Shown: piece after piece, positions 49,586 to 58,673 of the stretch
Layout of the letters: each line of letters opens with the position of its first letter
How positions within the stretch are numbered: the first letter of the stretch is position 1
Assembly: GCF_001945395.1 (NCBI RefSeq)
Contig: NZ_MSXV01000059.1
Location: 154,790 to 218,789, forward strand
Reading direction: 5' to 3'
Origin: Pseudomonas sp. PA15(2017)
GTDB taxonomy: Bacteria; Pseudomonadota; Gammaproteobacteria; Pseudomonadales; Pseudomonadaceae
Length of the DNA stretch: 64,000 bases
The notes under the pieces: model-generated
The model's database searches: none
Seen by the model: only the letters and a program-made list of their open reading frames with translations
Told to the model about the DNA's origin: nothing
Made by a program: the position numbers and the translations under genes

Positions 49586-49818
49586 GCCTATACGTACTCA
49601 CCGGCCACCGCTGCGGTAAATCGCTTTTGGCACTGCTGGTCTACGCCCACAACAACGGCTGGCAGGCCTGCCGCACGCGCGGTGGCCACGTCCGTTTTCA
49701 GAAGCCAGGGCGCCCGCCAGTGTTCACCAGCAGCACGCCGAGCGATTGGCGTGCCTACCGTAACGCCCTGGCCATGCTGGTCAGGGCCGACAAAGCCATA
49801 GAGGTGGCCCGTGGATGA
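49582..49818 (+). CDS. Small HicA-like protein
   Basis: 78 residues. The core GWQACRTRGGHVRFQKPG followed by FTSSTPSDWRAYRNA resembles the dsRNA-binding fold of HicA mRNA interferases, with the His in the GGH motif. No HicB-type partner is next to it, and the N-terminus is longer than usual. Overlaps its neighbours by four and eight bases. Confidence 0.62.
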   Translation: MSLYVLTGHRCGKSLLALLVYAHNNGWQACRTRGGHVRFQKPGRPPVFTSSTPSDWRAYRNALAMLVRADKAIEVARG

Positions 49819-50011
49819 CCAGCGGCGGCACATGCACGAGTGCGAGGCACGCGACTGGCTGCGGCGTGGCTACTCGACGCCAGACCGTATCGAAGAACTC
49901 ACCGAGCTGATCGCCAAGCGGCGGGGCGCTGGAGCTGCTGCCGAACTGGTGGCCGAAATGCGCCGCCAGTGGCAACATCGAAACGAATGGATGGGAGGCA
50001 ACCGTGGGTAA
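49811..50011 (+). CDS. Small phage protein of unknown function
   Basis: 66 residues from the GTG at 49811, overlapping the preceding stop. Helical, with HECEARDWLRRGYSTPDRIEEL and GAAAELVAEMRRQW. Seen in the same position in other prophages as I recall. Function unknown. Confidence 0.6.
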   Translation: MDDQRRHMHECEARDWLRRGYSTPDRIEELTELIAKRRGAGAAAELVAEMRRQWQHRNEWMGGNRG

Positions 50012-50210
50012 GACCCTGGATCGTTTTCTGCGCGAGGCAGAAGTGCTCGAGGCAACGAGCCTGGCGCGCTCCACACTGTGGCGCGAAGTGAAGGCCGAGC
50101 GCTTCCCGCCCCCGGTCCCCATCACTGCGGGCCGAGTCGGCTGGCGTGCATCGGAGGTCGCCCACTGGCAGCAGAACCCGACGAAATGGAAACCCCAGGG
50201 GGCCGCGTAA
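50004..50210 (+). CDS. alpA: AlpA-family regulator/excisionase
   Basis: 68 residues from a GTG at 50004, five bases after GGAGG. It is a winged-helix MerR-like protein of the AlpA type: LEATSLARSTLWREVKAERFPPPVP and GRVGWRASEVAHWQ. In P4-like elements AlpA/Vis-type proteins act as excisionase or activate int. Convergent with the integrase gene. Confidence 0.88.
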   Translation: MGKTLDRFLREAEVLEATSLARSTLWREVKAERFPPPVPITAGRVGWRASEVAHWQQNPTKWKPQGAA

Positions 50211-50217
50211 GCGGCCC
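50200..50217. terminator. Hairpin between alpA and int
   Basis: GGGCCGC-GTAA-GCGGCCC, a perfect 7-bp stem overlapping the alpA stop and reaching the int stop. No T-run, so a weak or structural terminator for both converging genes. Confidence 0.5.
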
Positions 50218-51420
50218 TCAGGCTTTCTGGGTAATGATGTTCTGCTGCAGCCACTTGGCCCAGACATTCAGGCCGGCTTTTTTCTCTTTGAAGTAGTCGT
50301 AGCGGTCGTAGTGTTTCGACCCTACATCATTGAAGGCACGCCCCTGGATGCGGTCGCGCAGGGACTTGTCCAGCCCGGCCGCGCCCATCAGGGTCGTGCA
50401 GGTGCGGCGAATGTCGCGCAGCGTGAACGGCCCATTGAACAGCTTGGCATGCCGCCCATACAACGCCGTCACGGCTCGCGAAAGGGACTGCGCCTGCAGC
50501 GCCTGGCCAGGCTTCTTGCCCTGGAACGGGTAAACGCTGGCTTCGCTGATCGCATCCATCTCGACCAGGCAATCCTTGGCAATCGCATTGAGCGGCACAA
50601 CGTGCATGCTGCGCTCACCAACGCCGGCCTTGGCGTTGCGGATGATCATATGGTCACGCTGGTACAGGGTACGCTCGGAACGCAGCAACTGCTCGGGGCG
50701 CTGGCCACCAGTGGCGATCAGGAACTTGAGCAGTTCCGAGGTCGTGAGCGTCAATTGCTCGGGTAGCAGGTTCCAGAGGATCCCCAGTTCGGCTACAGAC
50801 AGGTTTCGCTCCCCCGGGGCCTCCCAGTCGGACTGCACCGGGATCGATGCCACTGGATTGGACTGCAGCCCGAATTTCACTTTGTTGGCGTGGAAGTTTC
50901 GCGGGTTGAATTCCTCCTGCAGGGCGTGCTGGAAGGCAGCGTGCAGTCGCGAGCGCACGCGGTTGCAGGCGGTGGTGATGCCGCCAGCGATCATCTGGCT
51001 GATGATGTCGCGGATATCGGCCGGTGAAATCAACGCGGCGGGGCGCTTGCCAAGGTTCGGGAACGGCTCCAGCACGTAATGCTTGAAAGACCAGTTGACG
51101 TGCTCTGCCGTGGCGGCGCCCTCGGCCTTGAGCTTGGCGACGTAGGTGTCCAACAGATCGTTGAAGGTGCCGGGCTCGATCAGCACCTCCTTCTGCTCGC
51201 GAGACCTATCCCGGGCCTCGGTCAGGCTCAGGGCCGGCCAGTTGCCAAGCTTCTGCTTGATCTTCCGGTCACCCTGCCGGCGCTGGTAATAGAACTCTTT
51301 CGTGCCATTGGGGCGCACGCGCAGCAGCAGCACGCCCTCCCCTCTCGCCGTGCGGCCATCGCTGACCGTGTATTCCTTGGCTTCGGGCTTGAGCGCCCTG
51401 ATCTGCTTTTCGGTGAGCAC
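50218..51420 (-). CDS. int: Tyrosine recombinase integrase
   Basis: 400 residues. The N-terminal DUF4102 arm-binding domain (LTEKQIRALKPEAKEYTVSDG) is followed by a core-binding domain and the catalytic domain with the first Arg in ATGGQRPEQLLRSE, the FTLRDIRRTCTTLMG box and a C-terminal Tyr in SKHYDRYDYF. It recombines the 49-bp tRNA core. Its start is 160 bp from attR. Confidence 0.93.
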   Translation of the reverse strand: MLTEKQIRALKPEAKEYTVSDGRTARGEGVLLLRVRPNGTKEFYYQRRQGDRKIKQKLGNWPALSLTEARDRSREQKEVLIEPGTFNDLLDTYVAKLKAEGAATAEHVNWSFKHYVLEPFPNLGKRPAALISPADIRDIISQMIAGGITTACNRVRSRLHAAFQHALQEEFNPRNFHANKVKFGLQSNPVASIPVQSDWEAPGERNLSVAELGILWNLLPEQLTLTTSELLKFLIATGGQRPEQLLRSERTLYQRDHMIIRNAKAGVGERSMHVVPLNAIAKDCLVEMDAISEASVYPFQGKKPGQALQAQSLSRAVTALYGRHAKLFNGPFTLRDIRRTCTTLMGAAGLDKSLRDRIQGRAFNDVGSKHYDRYDYFKEKKAGLNVWAKWLQQNIITQKA

Positions 51421-51581
51421 TGGCTGTCCATCCTGGGGGCCGTTTCTGGGGGCCGTTCGCCCGAATCAAGGTGAGACGTCCCGAGACAACCCCGGATCAG
51501 CCACACCGCGAAAAGCCGCGATTCTACTGGCTTTCACGGCCAATGGGGTACTACCTGGCACCTGCTGAGAAACCACCGTCT

Positions 51582-51630
51582 TGAGCTTCCCAAGCTCATG
51601 ACGAGGGTTCGATTCCCTTAGCCCGCTCCA
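51582..51630 (+). repeat. attR core: second copy of the 49-bp repeat
   Basis: Exact copy of 12171-12219, carrying only the 3' half of the tRNA gene. It marks the right end of the prophage. Confidence 0.93.
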
Positions 51631-51641
51631 GATCGAAATAC

Positions 51642-51672
51642 AAAAGCCCCGTCATCACTGACGGGGCTTTTT
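51642..51672 (+). terminator. Original tRNA-Gly terminator, displaced by the prophage
   Basis: AAAGCCCCGTCA-TCAC-TGACGGGGCTTT, a 12-bp stem with a T-run, 12 bp after attR. It would have followed the tRNA gene before integration. Confidence 0.88.
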
Positions 51673-51758
51673 CGTTTTTGAGGATTTGTCGCGGTAACAG
51701 GGCACCCGTTATGCATCTGAAGTGCTGCAGAAGCCCTACTCCGATCACTTCGCTGCAG

Positions 51759-52439
51759 CTACTTGAGCTTCGCCAGCAGCGCTTCGGCAGCGGCTTCCGA
51801 GCTGGCCGGGTTCTGGCCGGTGACCAGCTTGCCGTCTTCGATCACGAAGGACGCCCAGTCCTCGCCCTTTTCATACTTGCCTCCGAGTTTCTGGAACTCG
51901 TCTTCGATCAGGAACGGCACAACATCGGTGAGTTGCACGCCAGCTTCTTCGCTGTTGCTGAAACCGGTGACCCGACGCCCCTTGATCAAAGGGCTGCCGT
52001 CAGCAGCATTGACGTGGCGCAGCGCACCCGGCGCGTGACAGACGAAGCCGATAGGCTTGCCGGCGCGCTCGAAGGCTTCGATCAGGGCGATCGATTCGCG
52101 CGATTCGGCCAGGTCCCACAGCGGGCCATGGCCGCCGGGGTAGAACACGGTGTCGTAATCCAGTTGCTTGACCGAATTCAGCTTCACGGTGTTGGCCAGC
52201 TGACGCTGCGCCTCGGTGTCGGCCTTGAAGCGGCGGGTGGCGTCGGTCTGTGCGTCGGGCGCGTCGCTTTTCGGGTCCAGCGGCGGCTGGCCACCGGCTG
52301 GCGAGGCGAGCACGACATTGGCGCCGGCATCCTTGAACACGTAGTAAGGCGCCGCGAACTCTTCGAGCCAGAAGCCGGTTTTCGCACCGGTGTTGCCGAG
52401 CTGATCATGGGAGGTCAGCACCATCAGAACATTCATCAT
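51759..52439 (-). CDS. DJ-1/PfpI family protein
   Basis: 226 residues. It has the class I glutamine amidotransferase-like fold with the nucleophile elbow GFVCHAPGAL and the N-terminal VLMVLTSHDQLGNTGAKTGFW typical of the HchA/YajL-like subgroup of type 1 amidotransferase domain proteins. Members act as glyoxalase III, deglycase or stress chaperones; the exact reaction cannot be told. Single gene ahead of the two-component system. Confidence 0.88.
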   Translation of the reverse strand: MMNVLMVLTSHDQLGNTGAKTGFWLEEFAAPYYVFKDAGANVVLASPAGGQPPLDPKSDAPDAQTDATRRFKADTEAQRQLANTVKLNSVKQLDYDTVFYPGGHGPLWDLAESRESIALIEAFERAGKPIGFVCHAPGALRHVNAADGSPLIKGRRVTGFSNSEEAGVQLTDVVPFLIEDEFQKLGGKYEKGEDWASFVIEDGKLVTGQNPASSEAAAEALLAKLK

Positions 52440-52508
52440 GAACTCCTTGCATGTGGCGATAGGGTTCTGAGTTAGTGCCCGAAAACCACGCGGAGTGCCC
52501 GAAGCTTT

Positions 52509-53903
52509 TCATTCCCGGCAGGCTGGCAGCCACAGATCGGCCGCCAGGCCGCCACCGGCGCGATTCTCCAGCAGCAGCGTGCCACCGTGAGCCAGGGCAA
52601 TCCGCCGGGCGATGCTCAGGCCGAGCCCATAGCCGCCCGAGCGGGCGTTGCGTGAGGCCTCCGCCCGCACGAAGGGCTCGAAGATGCTGGGCAGCAAGGA
52701 CGCCTCGATTCCCGGGCCGCGATCCTCGATACGAATGGCAACGCCCTGCTCCCGCTCGACCAGTATCACCTCTACCCCGCGGGCGTAGCGCAGGGCATTT
52801 TCCAGCAGGTTCTGCAGACACCGCTGCAGCAGAATCGAATTGCCGCGTATCGGTGCAACGTCGCCCGAAATAGGCAATGGTTCATCGACAGTTGCCAGTT
52901 CGCCACACACTTGCGTGACCAGTTGCTCGATATCAACGGGCTCAGCCACCCCAGGCTCGGCGGCGCGCTGGAAGTCGAGCACCTGGGCGATCATGGCATC
53001 CATCTGAGCGATGTTGTGCTTCAGGCGCTCACGCTGCTCGTCATCGCTCAGGCGTTCGATACGCAGGCGCATGCGCGTCAAGGGCGTGCGCAGGTCGTGG
53101 GATACGGCGGCGAGAAAATGCGCCTGGTCGCGCATCATGGCGATCAGCCGCTGCTGCATGACGTTGAAGGTATGCGCCGCCTCGCGCACTTCCAGCGGCC
53201 CGTTCAGCGGCAGCGGCGGCTGCTCCAGGTTGTCGCCCAGGCCGCGAGCGGCTTCGCTGAGCCGCTGCAGCGGGCGCAGACACAGACGCACCGCCAGCCA
53301 GCAGATGCCCAATACCGCCAGAATGCGCAGCACGTAGATACGCAGTATGTAATCGGCGATCAGCGCCCAGGCCGATTCACCGCTCCAGCCCTGCTGTTCA
53401 TGGCCATCCACCTCCAGCCAGCGACCATCGGCCTGGGCGACGGCAAAACGGATATGAGCCTGGGCGGTGTCCAGGCCGAACAGGCTGCGCCAGACGATGG
53501 GCTCGCCGTGCGTGTCGGTCAGCCGGGCCTCGAGCAAGCGGATCCGCTGCTCGCGCCCCAGTTCGTGGCGCAACGCCTGGTGCAACAGCAACTCGATACG
53601 CCGCAGACCACGCCGGTCGGTCGCGTCGACGTGCGGCTCGCTGGCGAGGCAGTTCAGCTGGTAGCCGGCAGGCGCCGAAAGCGGGCCGCCAACACTGCAG
53701 CCCCTTTCGATCATCCCCGCCGTACGGCTGGCAGCGAGACGTACCGGCGCCTCCAGCACCTGGGCGAAGCGCACGTCGAACCAGATGCTGCTCGACAGCA
53801 GCTGAATGGCTACCACGCCGCAGACCATGATCAGCAACAGTTGGGCGAACAGGGTCTGTGGCCACAGCCGCTTGAGCCAGGTGGCTGCGGGAAACGCGGA
53901 CAT
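52509..53903 (-). CDS. Sensor histidine kinase (OmpR/EnvZ class)
   Basis: 464 residues. Two membrane helices (about 15-37 and 185-205) enclose a periplasmic domain with two Cys (near 50 and 65). Then a HAMP domain, the phosphoacceptor box AVSHDLRTPLTRMRLRIERL, and an ATPase domain with N (LENALRYA), G1 (IEDRGPGI) and G2 (GGYGLGLSIA) boxes. It starts one base after the response regulator stop, as one operon. Confidence 0.93.
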   Translation of the reverse strand: MSAFPAATWLKRLWPQTLFAQLLLIMVCGVVAIQLLSSSIWFDVRFAQVLEAPVRLAASRTAGMIERGCSVGGPLSAPAGYQLNCLASEPHVDATDRRGLRRIELLLHQALRHELGREQRIRLLEARLTDTHGEPIVWRSLFGLDTAQAHIRFAVAQADGRWLEVDGHEQQGWSGESAWALIADYILRIYVLRILAVLGICWLAVRLCLRPLQRLSEAARGLGDNLEQPPLPLNGPLEVREAAHTFNVMQQRLIAMMRDQAHFLAAVSHDLRTPLTRMRLRIERLSDDEQRERLKHNIAQMDAMIAQVLDFQRAAEPGVAEPVDIEQLVTQVCGELATVDEPLPISGDVAPIRGNSILLQRCLQNLLENALRYARGVEVILVEREQGVAIRIEDRGPGIEASLLPSIFEPFVRAEASRNARSGGYGLGLSIARRIALAHGGTLLLENRAGGGLAADLWLPACRE

Positions 53904-53904
53904 T

Positions 53905-54669
53905 TCAGGTCACTGCATCGTTGGCAGTGATGCTGAACAGGTAGCCCTCGTTGCGGATGGTGAGGATCTGCACGCGCTCGTCATCTGCCTTGAAGCACTG
54001 GCGCAGACGGCTGACGCACATGTCCACCGATCGGTCGTCCGGCAGATGGGGTCGGGAGAACGCACAGCGGGTCAGGTGATCGCGGCTCAGCACGCGGTTG
54101 CGGGCGCCGAGCAGCTCGCTCAACACCCGGTAATCGGAGCGTGGCAACAACATTGCCGTGCCGCCGGGCTGAGTCAGGGTGCGCTTGACGGGGTCGAGGC
54201 GGTAGCCGGCGAACACCATCGGCGTGTCGCCCTGGCTTGCAGTCTCCACACGGGCTGGCACGGCGCGGCGCAATACCGCCTTGGCCCGTGCCAGCAGCTC
54301 GCGGGGCTCGAAGGGTTTGCCCAGGTAATCATCGGCGCCCACCTCCAGGCCAACGACGCGATCCAACGCCGAGCCACGGGCCGAGAGCATGATCACCGCC
54401 GGGCCATCCGCCGCCTGCACGCGACGGCACAGACTTAGGCCGTCCTCGCCAGGCAGCATGAGGTCGAGTATCAGCAGTTGCACGCTGTGCTGTTCGAGCA
54501 GCGACCACATCTGTCGGCCATCGGCGGCTGCCAATACGCGGTAACCGGAGTCGCTAAGGTATTCGCAGAGCAGCTCGAGAATCTCGTCATCGTCGTCCAC
54601 CACCAGCACGGTCTGCGCCGCCGCCTCCATGCCCTGCGCCCTTGGGGCCTGCCCCTCATTACGTTCCAT
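53905..54669 (-). CDS. OmpR-family response regulator
   Basis: 254 residues from the ATG at 54669. The receiver domain carries the acidic pocket VVDDDDE, the phospho-acceptor Asp in LLILDLMLPGEDG and the Lys in DDYLGKPFEPREL. The C-terminal winged helix ends with the RTLTQPGGTAMLLPRSDYRVLSELL and RSVDMCVSRLRQ elements. It is divergent from the siderophore receptor gene and may control it. Confidence 0.93.
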   Translation of the reverse strand: MERNEGQAPRAQGMEAAAQTVLVVDDDDEILELLCEYLSDSGYRVLAAADGRQMWSLLEQHSVQLLILDLMLPGEDGLSLCRRVQAADGPAVIMLSARGSALDRVVGLEVGADDYLGKPFEPRELLARAKAVLRRAVPARVETASQGDTPMVFAGYRLDPVKRTLTQPGGTAMLLPRSDYRVLSELLGARNRVLSRDHLTRCAFSRPHLPDDRSVDMCVSRLRQCFKADDERVQILTIRNEGYLFSITANDAVT

Positions 54670-54730
54670 TACACGCCCGTACAAACCAAGAAATTACGCA
54701 GCCAGCGCAGTACTAGAATCGTAACAAAAA

Positions 54731-54746
54731 TCTCATGCATATGAGA
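54731..54746. promoter_or_regulatory. Palindrome in the divergent regulator-receptor promoter region
   Basis: TCTCAT-GCAT-ATGAGA, with 6-bp arms in an AT-rich setting, 27 bp before the receptor start. It could be a Fur-type or response-regulator site; the match to the Fur consensus is weak. Confidence 0.45.
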
Positions 54747-54772
54747 ATTAATGCCAACCACCACGAGCCATC

Positions 54773-57076
54773 ATGAACGTCACGCCCCTACCCCGTACTT
54801 CGCAAACCCGCATTCCCTCGCAACGCACATTGCTGGCCGCCACCATCAGCCTGGGCGGCCTGCTGCTCAGCCCGCTCGGTCACGCGGAGGTGGAAGCCCC
54901 CGCTGGCGCCCTGGAGCTGGGCGCGATGAGCATCGAAGACAGCGCCATCGACGATGCCACCGAACAACTCGGCTACACAGTGCGCGGTACCACCAGCTCG
55001 ACCGGCATGGTACTGACGCCCCGGCAGACGCCGCAGAGCGTGACCACCATCACCCGTCAGCAGATGACCGACCGCGGCATAAGCAACGTCGAACAGGCGC
55101 TGGACGTCACGCCGGGCGTCACCGCCAGCAAGTACGAGGTGGGCGGCCGCACCGACTTCCGCGCACGTGGCTACAAGATCACCAACTGGAAGGTCGATGG
55201 CCTGCAGTACTTCGGTGACTCGGGTTTCAGCGGTGCCGGCAACTCGCTGAACATGGACATGTACGAACGCATCGATATCGTCCGCGGCGCCAATGGCCTG
55301 CTCGGCGGTACCGGCGACCCGTCGGCGACCGTCAACCTGATCCGCAAAAGCCCCGGCAAGGAATTCGGCGGCAGTGCCTACCTGACCTATGGCAGCTGGG
55401 ACAGGACGCGCCTGGGTGCCGACCTCAACCTGCCGCTCAGCGAAGATGGCCGCCTGCGCTCGCGCTTCGTGATCACCCAGGAGGACGCCAACTCGTTCCG
55501 TGATCACCAGTCCGAACGTGCCCGTGCCGCCCTGGCAAATTTCGAGTTCGACCTCACCGACGACACCACCCTGGGCGCCGGCTATCAGTACGAATATACC
55601 AAGACCGTAGGCGGTGGCTGGGGCGCTAACATCCCGATCTGGTACGCCGATGGCAGCAAGACCGACTGGTCGCGCAGCACCAACCTCGTGCCGAGCTGGA
55701 GCCACGGCGAGAACCAGACGCGCACCTCCTTCGCCTCGCTCAGCCACCGCTTCAACGAGGACTGGACGCTGGACGTGAAGGCCGCGCAGAGCGTCACCGA
55801 AGCGCTCAATCACTACGGTTTGGGCAAGGTCAACCAGTTCAGCCGCGGGCTCTATACCGGCTACCCGGAGCAGGACGGCAGCGGCATGGTGCTCAACGGG
55901 CTGCACAGTTCCAGCGACACCACCCAGCAATCCGCCCAATTCGACCTGAGCGGCGCGTTCGAGCTGTTCGGCCGCAGCCACCAGGCCATGTTTGGCTACA
56001 GCGACAGCCGCACCGTGGGCTGGACGCCGCAATACAGCTGCATCATGTCCAGTGCCACGCGCCAGAGCGCACCGGCTTTGGGTTGCCAGTTCCGCAGCAA
56101 CAACGGACTGCCGATCACCGACTGGCATAACGGCGTCGACGACGACCTGTACATGACGGCCAGCAAGACCGGCCGCCATGGCAAGAGCGTTACCCGCCTG
56201 CAGGGCATGTACGCCGCCACTCGCCTGAGCATCACCGATCCGCTGTCGGTCATTCTCGGCGTGCGGGCCAGCGACTATCACACTAAGAACGCCACTGCCG
56301 CAGGCGTCAAGACCAGCCAGAGCGAATCGGGCATCGTCACCCCCTACGTGGGCGCGGTGTACGACCTCAACGACACTTACTCGCTGTACGCCAGCTACAC
56401 CGACCTGTTCACCCCGCAAAGCGAGGAAACCACCAGCGGCAGCCGCGTCGAGCCCATCGTCGGGCAGAGCTACGAGACCGGCATCAAGGGCGAGTGGCTG
56501 GACGGCCGCCTGAACGCCCAGCTCGCCTACTTCCGCACCAAGCAGGACAACAAGGCGGTTACCGATGGTGCCAACCAGACGCCGTCCCAGGCCCAGGCCT
56601 ACGTCGCTGGCAGTGGCACGGAAACCGATGGCATCGACATCGAGGTGGCCGGCGCGCTCACCGACAACTGGAACGTCTACGGCGGCTATACCTACCTGCA
56701 CTTCCGCCGCCTGGACAGCGATGGCCGCAGTGACCCGTCGCACCTGTTCAAGGCCTCGACCACCTACCGCCTGAGCGGCATGCTGGATCGCGTGACCCTG
56801 GGCACCGGCGTCAGCGCGCAAAGCAACATTCGCGCGCTCTCCAGCCCCGCCGGCATCCCTAGCACCGGGCAGAGCCGCAGCGCCACCAACGTGAACTGGT
56901 CCGGCTACGCGATCTGGAACGCCATGGCCAAGTACGACATAAACGACGACACCGACGTGACCCTGAACGTCAACAACCTGTTCGACAAGACCTACTACAC
57001 CCGCTACGGCTTCTACGCCGGCGCCATCTACGGTGACCCGCGCAGCATGTCGGTAACCCTGCGCACGCAGTTCTAG
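54773..57076 (+). CDS. TonB-dependent siderophore receptor
   Basis: 767 residues. A signal peptide (about 1-40), a TonB-box-like segment with an N-terminal stretch too short for an STN signalling domain, a plug domain (about 70-185, with RQTPQSVTTITRQQM and VRGANGLLGGTGDPSATVNL) and a 22-stranded barrel ending in an aromatic/Phe terminus (LRTQF). The plug resembles FpvA/FhuE-type ferric hydroxamate or pyoverdine receptors. Divergent from the two-component system; substrate not determined. Confidence 0.92.
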   Translation: MNVTPLPRTSQTRIPSQRTLLAATISLGGLLLSPLGHAEVEAPAGALELGAMSIEDSAIDDATEQLGYTVRGTTSSTGMVLTPRQTPQSVTTITRQQMTDRGISNVEQALDVTPGVTASKYEVGGRTDFRARGYKITNWKVDGLQYFGDSGFSGAGNSLNMDMYERIDIVRGANGLLGGTGDPSATVNLIRKSPGKEFGGSAYLTYGSWDRTRLGADLNLPLSEDGRLRSRFVITQEDANSFRDHQSERARAALANFEFDLTDDTTLGAGYQYEYTKTVGGGWGANIPIWYADGSKTDWSRSTNLVPSWSHGENQTRTSFASLSHRFNEDWTLDVKAAQSVTEALNHYGLGKVNQFSRGLYTGYPEQDGSGMVLNGLHSSSDTTQQSAQFDLSGAFELFGRSHQAMFGYSDSRTVGWTPQYSCIMSSATRQSAPALGCQFRSNNGLPITDWHNGVDDDLYMTASKTGRHGKSVTRLQGMYAATRLSITDPLSVILGVRASDYHTKNATAAGVKTSQSESGIVTPYVGAVYDLNDTYSLYASYTDLFTPQSEETTSGSRVEPIVGQSYETGIKGEWLDGRLNAQLAYFRTKQDNKAVTDGANQTPSQAQAYVAGSGTETDGIDIEVAGALTDNWNVYGGYTYLHFRRLDSDGRSDPSHLFKASTTYRLSGMLDRVTLGTGVSAQSNIRALSSPAGIPSTGQSRSATNVNWSGYAIWNAMAKYDINDDTDVTLNVNNLFDKTYYTRYGFYAGAIYGDPRSMSVTLRTQF

Positions 57077-57118
57077 CGCAGCGACGAAAGCGGCCGGCCG
57101 CCGCTTTCCGGCAATCGA

Positions 57119-57163
57119 AACGAAACAGGGGTAGCTCCTTTCGGTAGCTACCCCTGTTTCGTT
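57119..57163. terminator. Bidirectional terminator between the receptor and der
   Basis: An 18-bp perfect stem (AACGAAACAGGGGTAGCT and its complement) with a 9-nt loop lies between convergent genes. Confidence 0.8.
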
Positions 57164-57178
57164 CAGGCAATGGCTCGG

Positions 57179-58651
57179 TCAGCGCTTGTCCTTGCGCTTC
57201 TTCTCGGCCTTCTTGTGGTGACTCATCAGGCGCCGCTTCTTGTTCACCTGGCGGTCGGTCAGGGTGTTCTTGTTGCCCTCGTAAGGGTTCTCGCCCCCTT
57301 TGTACTCGATACGGATCGGCGTACCGACCAGCTTGAGCACGCGACGATAGGTGTTTTCCAGGTAACGGGAGTAGGCACGCGGAACGGCGTCGACCTGGTT
57401 GCCGTGGATCACGATCAGCGGCGGATTGGCGCCACCCAGGTGGGCGTAACGCAGCTTGATGCGGCGACCGTTGACCAGCGGCGGCTGGTGCTCCTGCACC
57501 GCATCCTCGAGGATCTGCGTCAGGCGGCTGGTCGGCCAGCGAGTGATCGCCGACTTGAACGAGGCCTGCACCGACTTGTACAGATGGCCAACGCCAGTGC
57601 CGTGCAAGGCGGAGATGAAGTGGATATCGGCGAAGTCGACGAAGAACAGCCGGCGCTGCAGCTCGGTCTTCACGTAGTCGCGCTCGCTGGGCTCCATGCC
57701 GTCCCATTTGTTGAGCGCGATGACCAGGGCACGGCCACTCTCGAGCACGAAGCCGAGCAGGTTGAGGTCGTGGTCGACCACCCCTTCGCGGGCATCCATG
57801 ACGAACACCACCACGTTGGAGTCCTGGATGGCCTGCAGCGTCTTGACCACCGAGAACTTTTCCACCGCCTCGAAGATCTTGCCGCGGCGACGCACGCCGG
57901 CGGTGTCGATCAGCGTGTACTTCTCGTCGTCACGCTCGAAGGGGATGTAGATGCTGTCGCGGGTGGTGCCGGCCTGATCGTAGACGATGACCCGGTCCTC
58001 ACCGAGCATGCGGTTGACCAGGGTCGACTTGCCGACGTTGGGGCGGCCGATGATGGCCAGCTTGATGCCGTCCTTCTCGCTCGGGCCGGGAATGCGCTTG
58101 GCTTCCTCGCCCTCGGCGACCTCTTCGGCCTCCTCGCCTTCTTCCGGCTCGCCGGCATCCTTGGGGAAGCTGCCCAGAGCGGCTTCGAGCATCTGGGTGA
58201 TACCGCGGCCATGGGCACCGGCGATCGGCAGGGCTTCGCCCATGCCCAGCGGCGAGAACTCGGCGCGGGCCAGGTCGGGGTCGAGGTTGTCGACCTTGTT
58301 GACCACCAGGAAGCTGCGCTTGTTGCGCTTGCGCAGGTGCTCGCCAATCATCTGGTCGGAGGCGGACAACCCGGCGCGGGCGTCGACCAGGAACAGCACG
58401 GCATCGGCTTCTTCAATGGCCTGCAGGGACTGCTCGGCCATCTTGGCGTCGATGCCTTCCTCGTCACCGGAGATACCACCGGTGTCGATCACGATATAGG
58501 TGCGCCCCTGCCACTTGGCCTCGCCGTACTGGCGGTCGCGGGTCAGGCCCGAAAGGTCCCCGACGATCGCGTCGCGGGTGCGGGTCAGGCGGTTGAACAA
58601 GGTGGATTTGCCGACGTTCGGCCGGCCCACCAGGGCAATTACGGGAACCAT
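57179..58651 (-). CDS. der: Ribosome biogenesis GTPase Der (EngA)
   Basis: 490 residues from the ATG at 58651 (MVPVIALVGRPNVGKSTLFN). Two tandem G domains, each with GRPNVGKS, DTGG/DTAG and NKxD motifs, then a KH-like domain and a Lys-rich tail. Needed for 50S subunit assembly. Last gene of the leftward cluster. Confidence 0.97.
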   Translation of the reverse strand: MVPVIALVGRPNVGKSTLFNRLTRTRDAIVGDLSGLTRDRQYGEAKWQGRTYIVIDTGGISGDEEGIDAKMAEQSLQAIEEADAVLFLVDARAGLSASDQMIGEHLRKRNKRSFLVVNKVDNLDPDLARAEFSPLGMGEALPIAGAHGRGITQMLEAALGSFPKDAGEPEEGEEAEEVAEGEEAKRIPGPSEKDGIKLAIIGRPNVGKSTLVNRMLGEDRVIVYDQAGTTRDSIYIPFERDDEKYTLIDTAGVRRRGKIFEAVEKFSVVKTLQAIQDSNVVVFVMDAREGVVDHDLNLLGFVLESGRALVIALNKWDGMEPSERDYVKTELQRRLFFVDFADIHFISALHGTGVGHLYKSVQASFKSAITRWPTSRLTQILEDAVQEHQPPLVNGRRIKLRYAHLGGANPPLIVIHGNQVDAVPRAYSRYLENTYRRVLKLVGTPIRIEYKGGENPYEGNKNTLTDRQVNKKRRLMSHHKKAEKKRKDKR

Positions 58652-58673
58652 TCGGCTCTCCACTTCGTTATTT

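Larger units (their letters stand above)
12171..51630. mobile_element. P2/phiCTX-like prophage integrated in tRNA-Gly(CCC), about 39.5 kb
   Basis: The element is bounded by 49-bp direct repeats. It carries the full P2 head-tail set in P2 order (Q, P, O, N, M, L, X, lysis, R, S, V, W, J, I, H, G, FI, FII, E/E', T, U, D), a repressor, an Ogr-type activator, replication genes, AlpA and a tyrosine integrase. No broken structural gene was seen, so it may be functional. It differs from P2 in its c4-antirepressor insert between S and V, in its primase-helicase replication module, and in the moron block after D. Confidence 0.95.
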
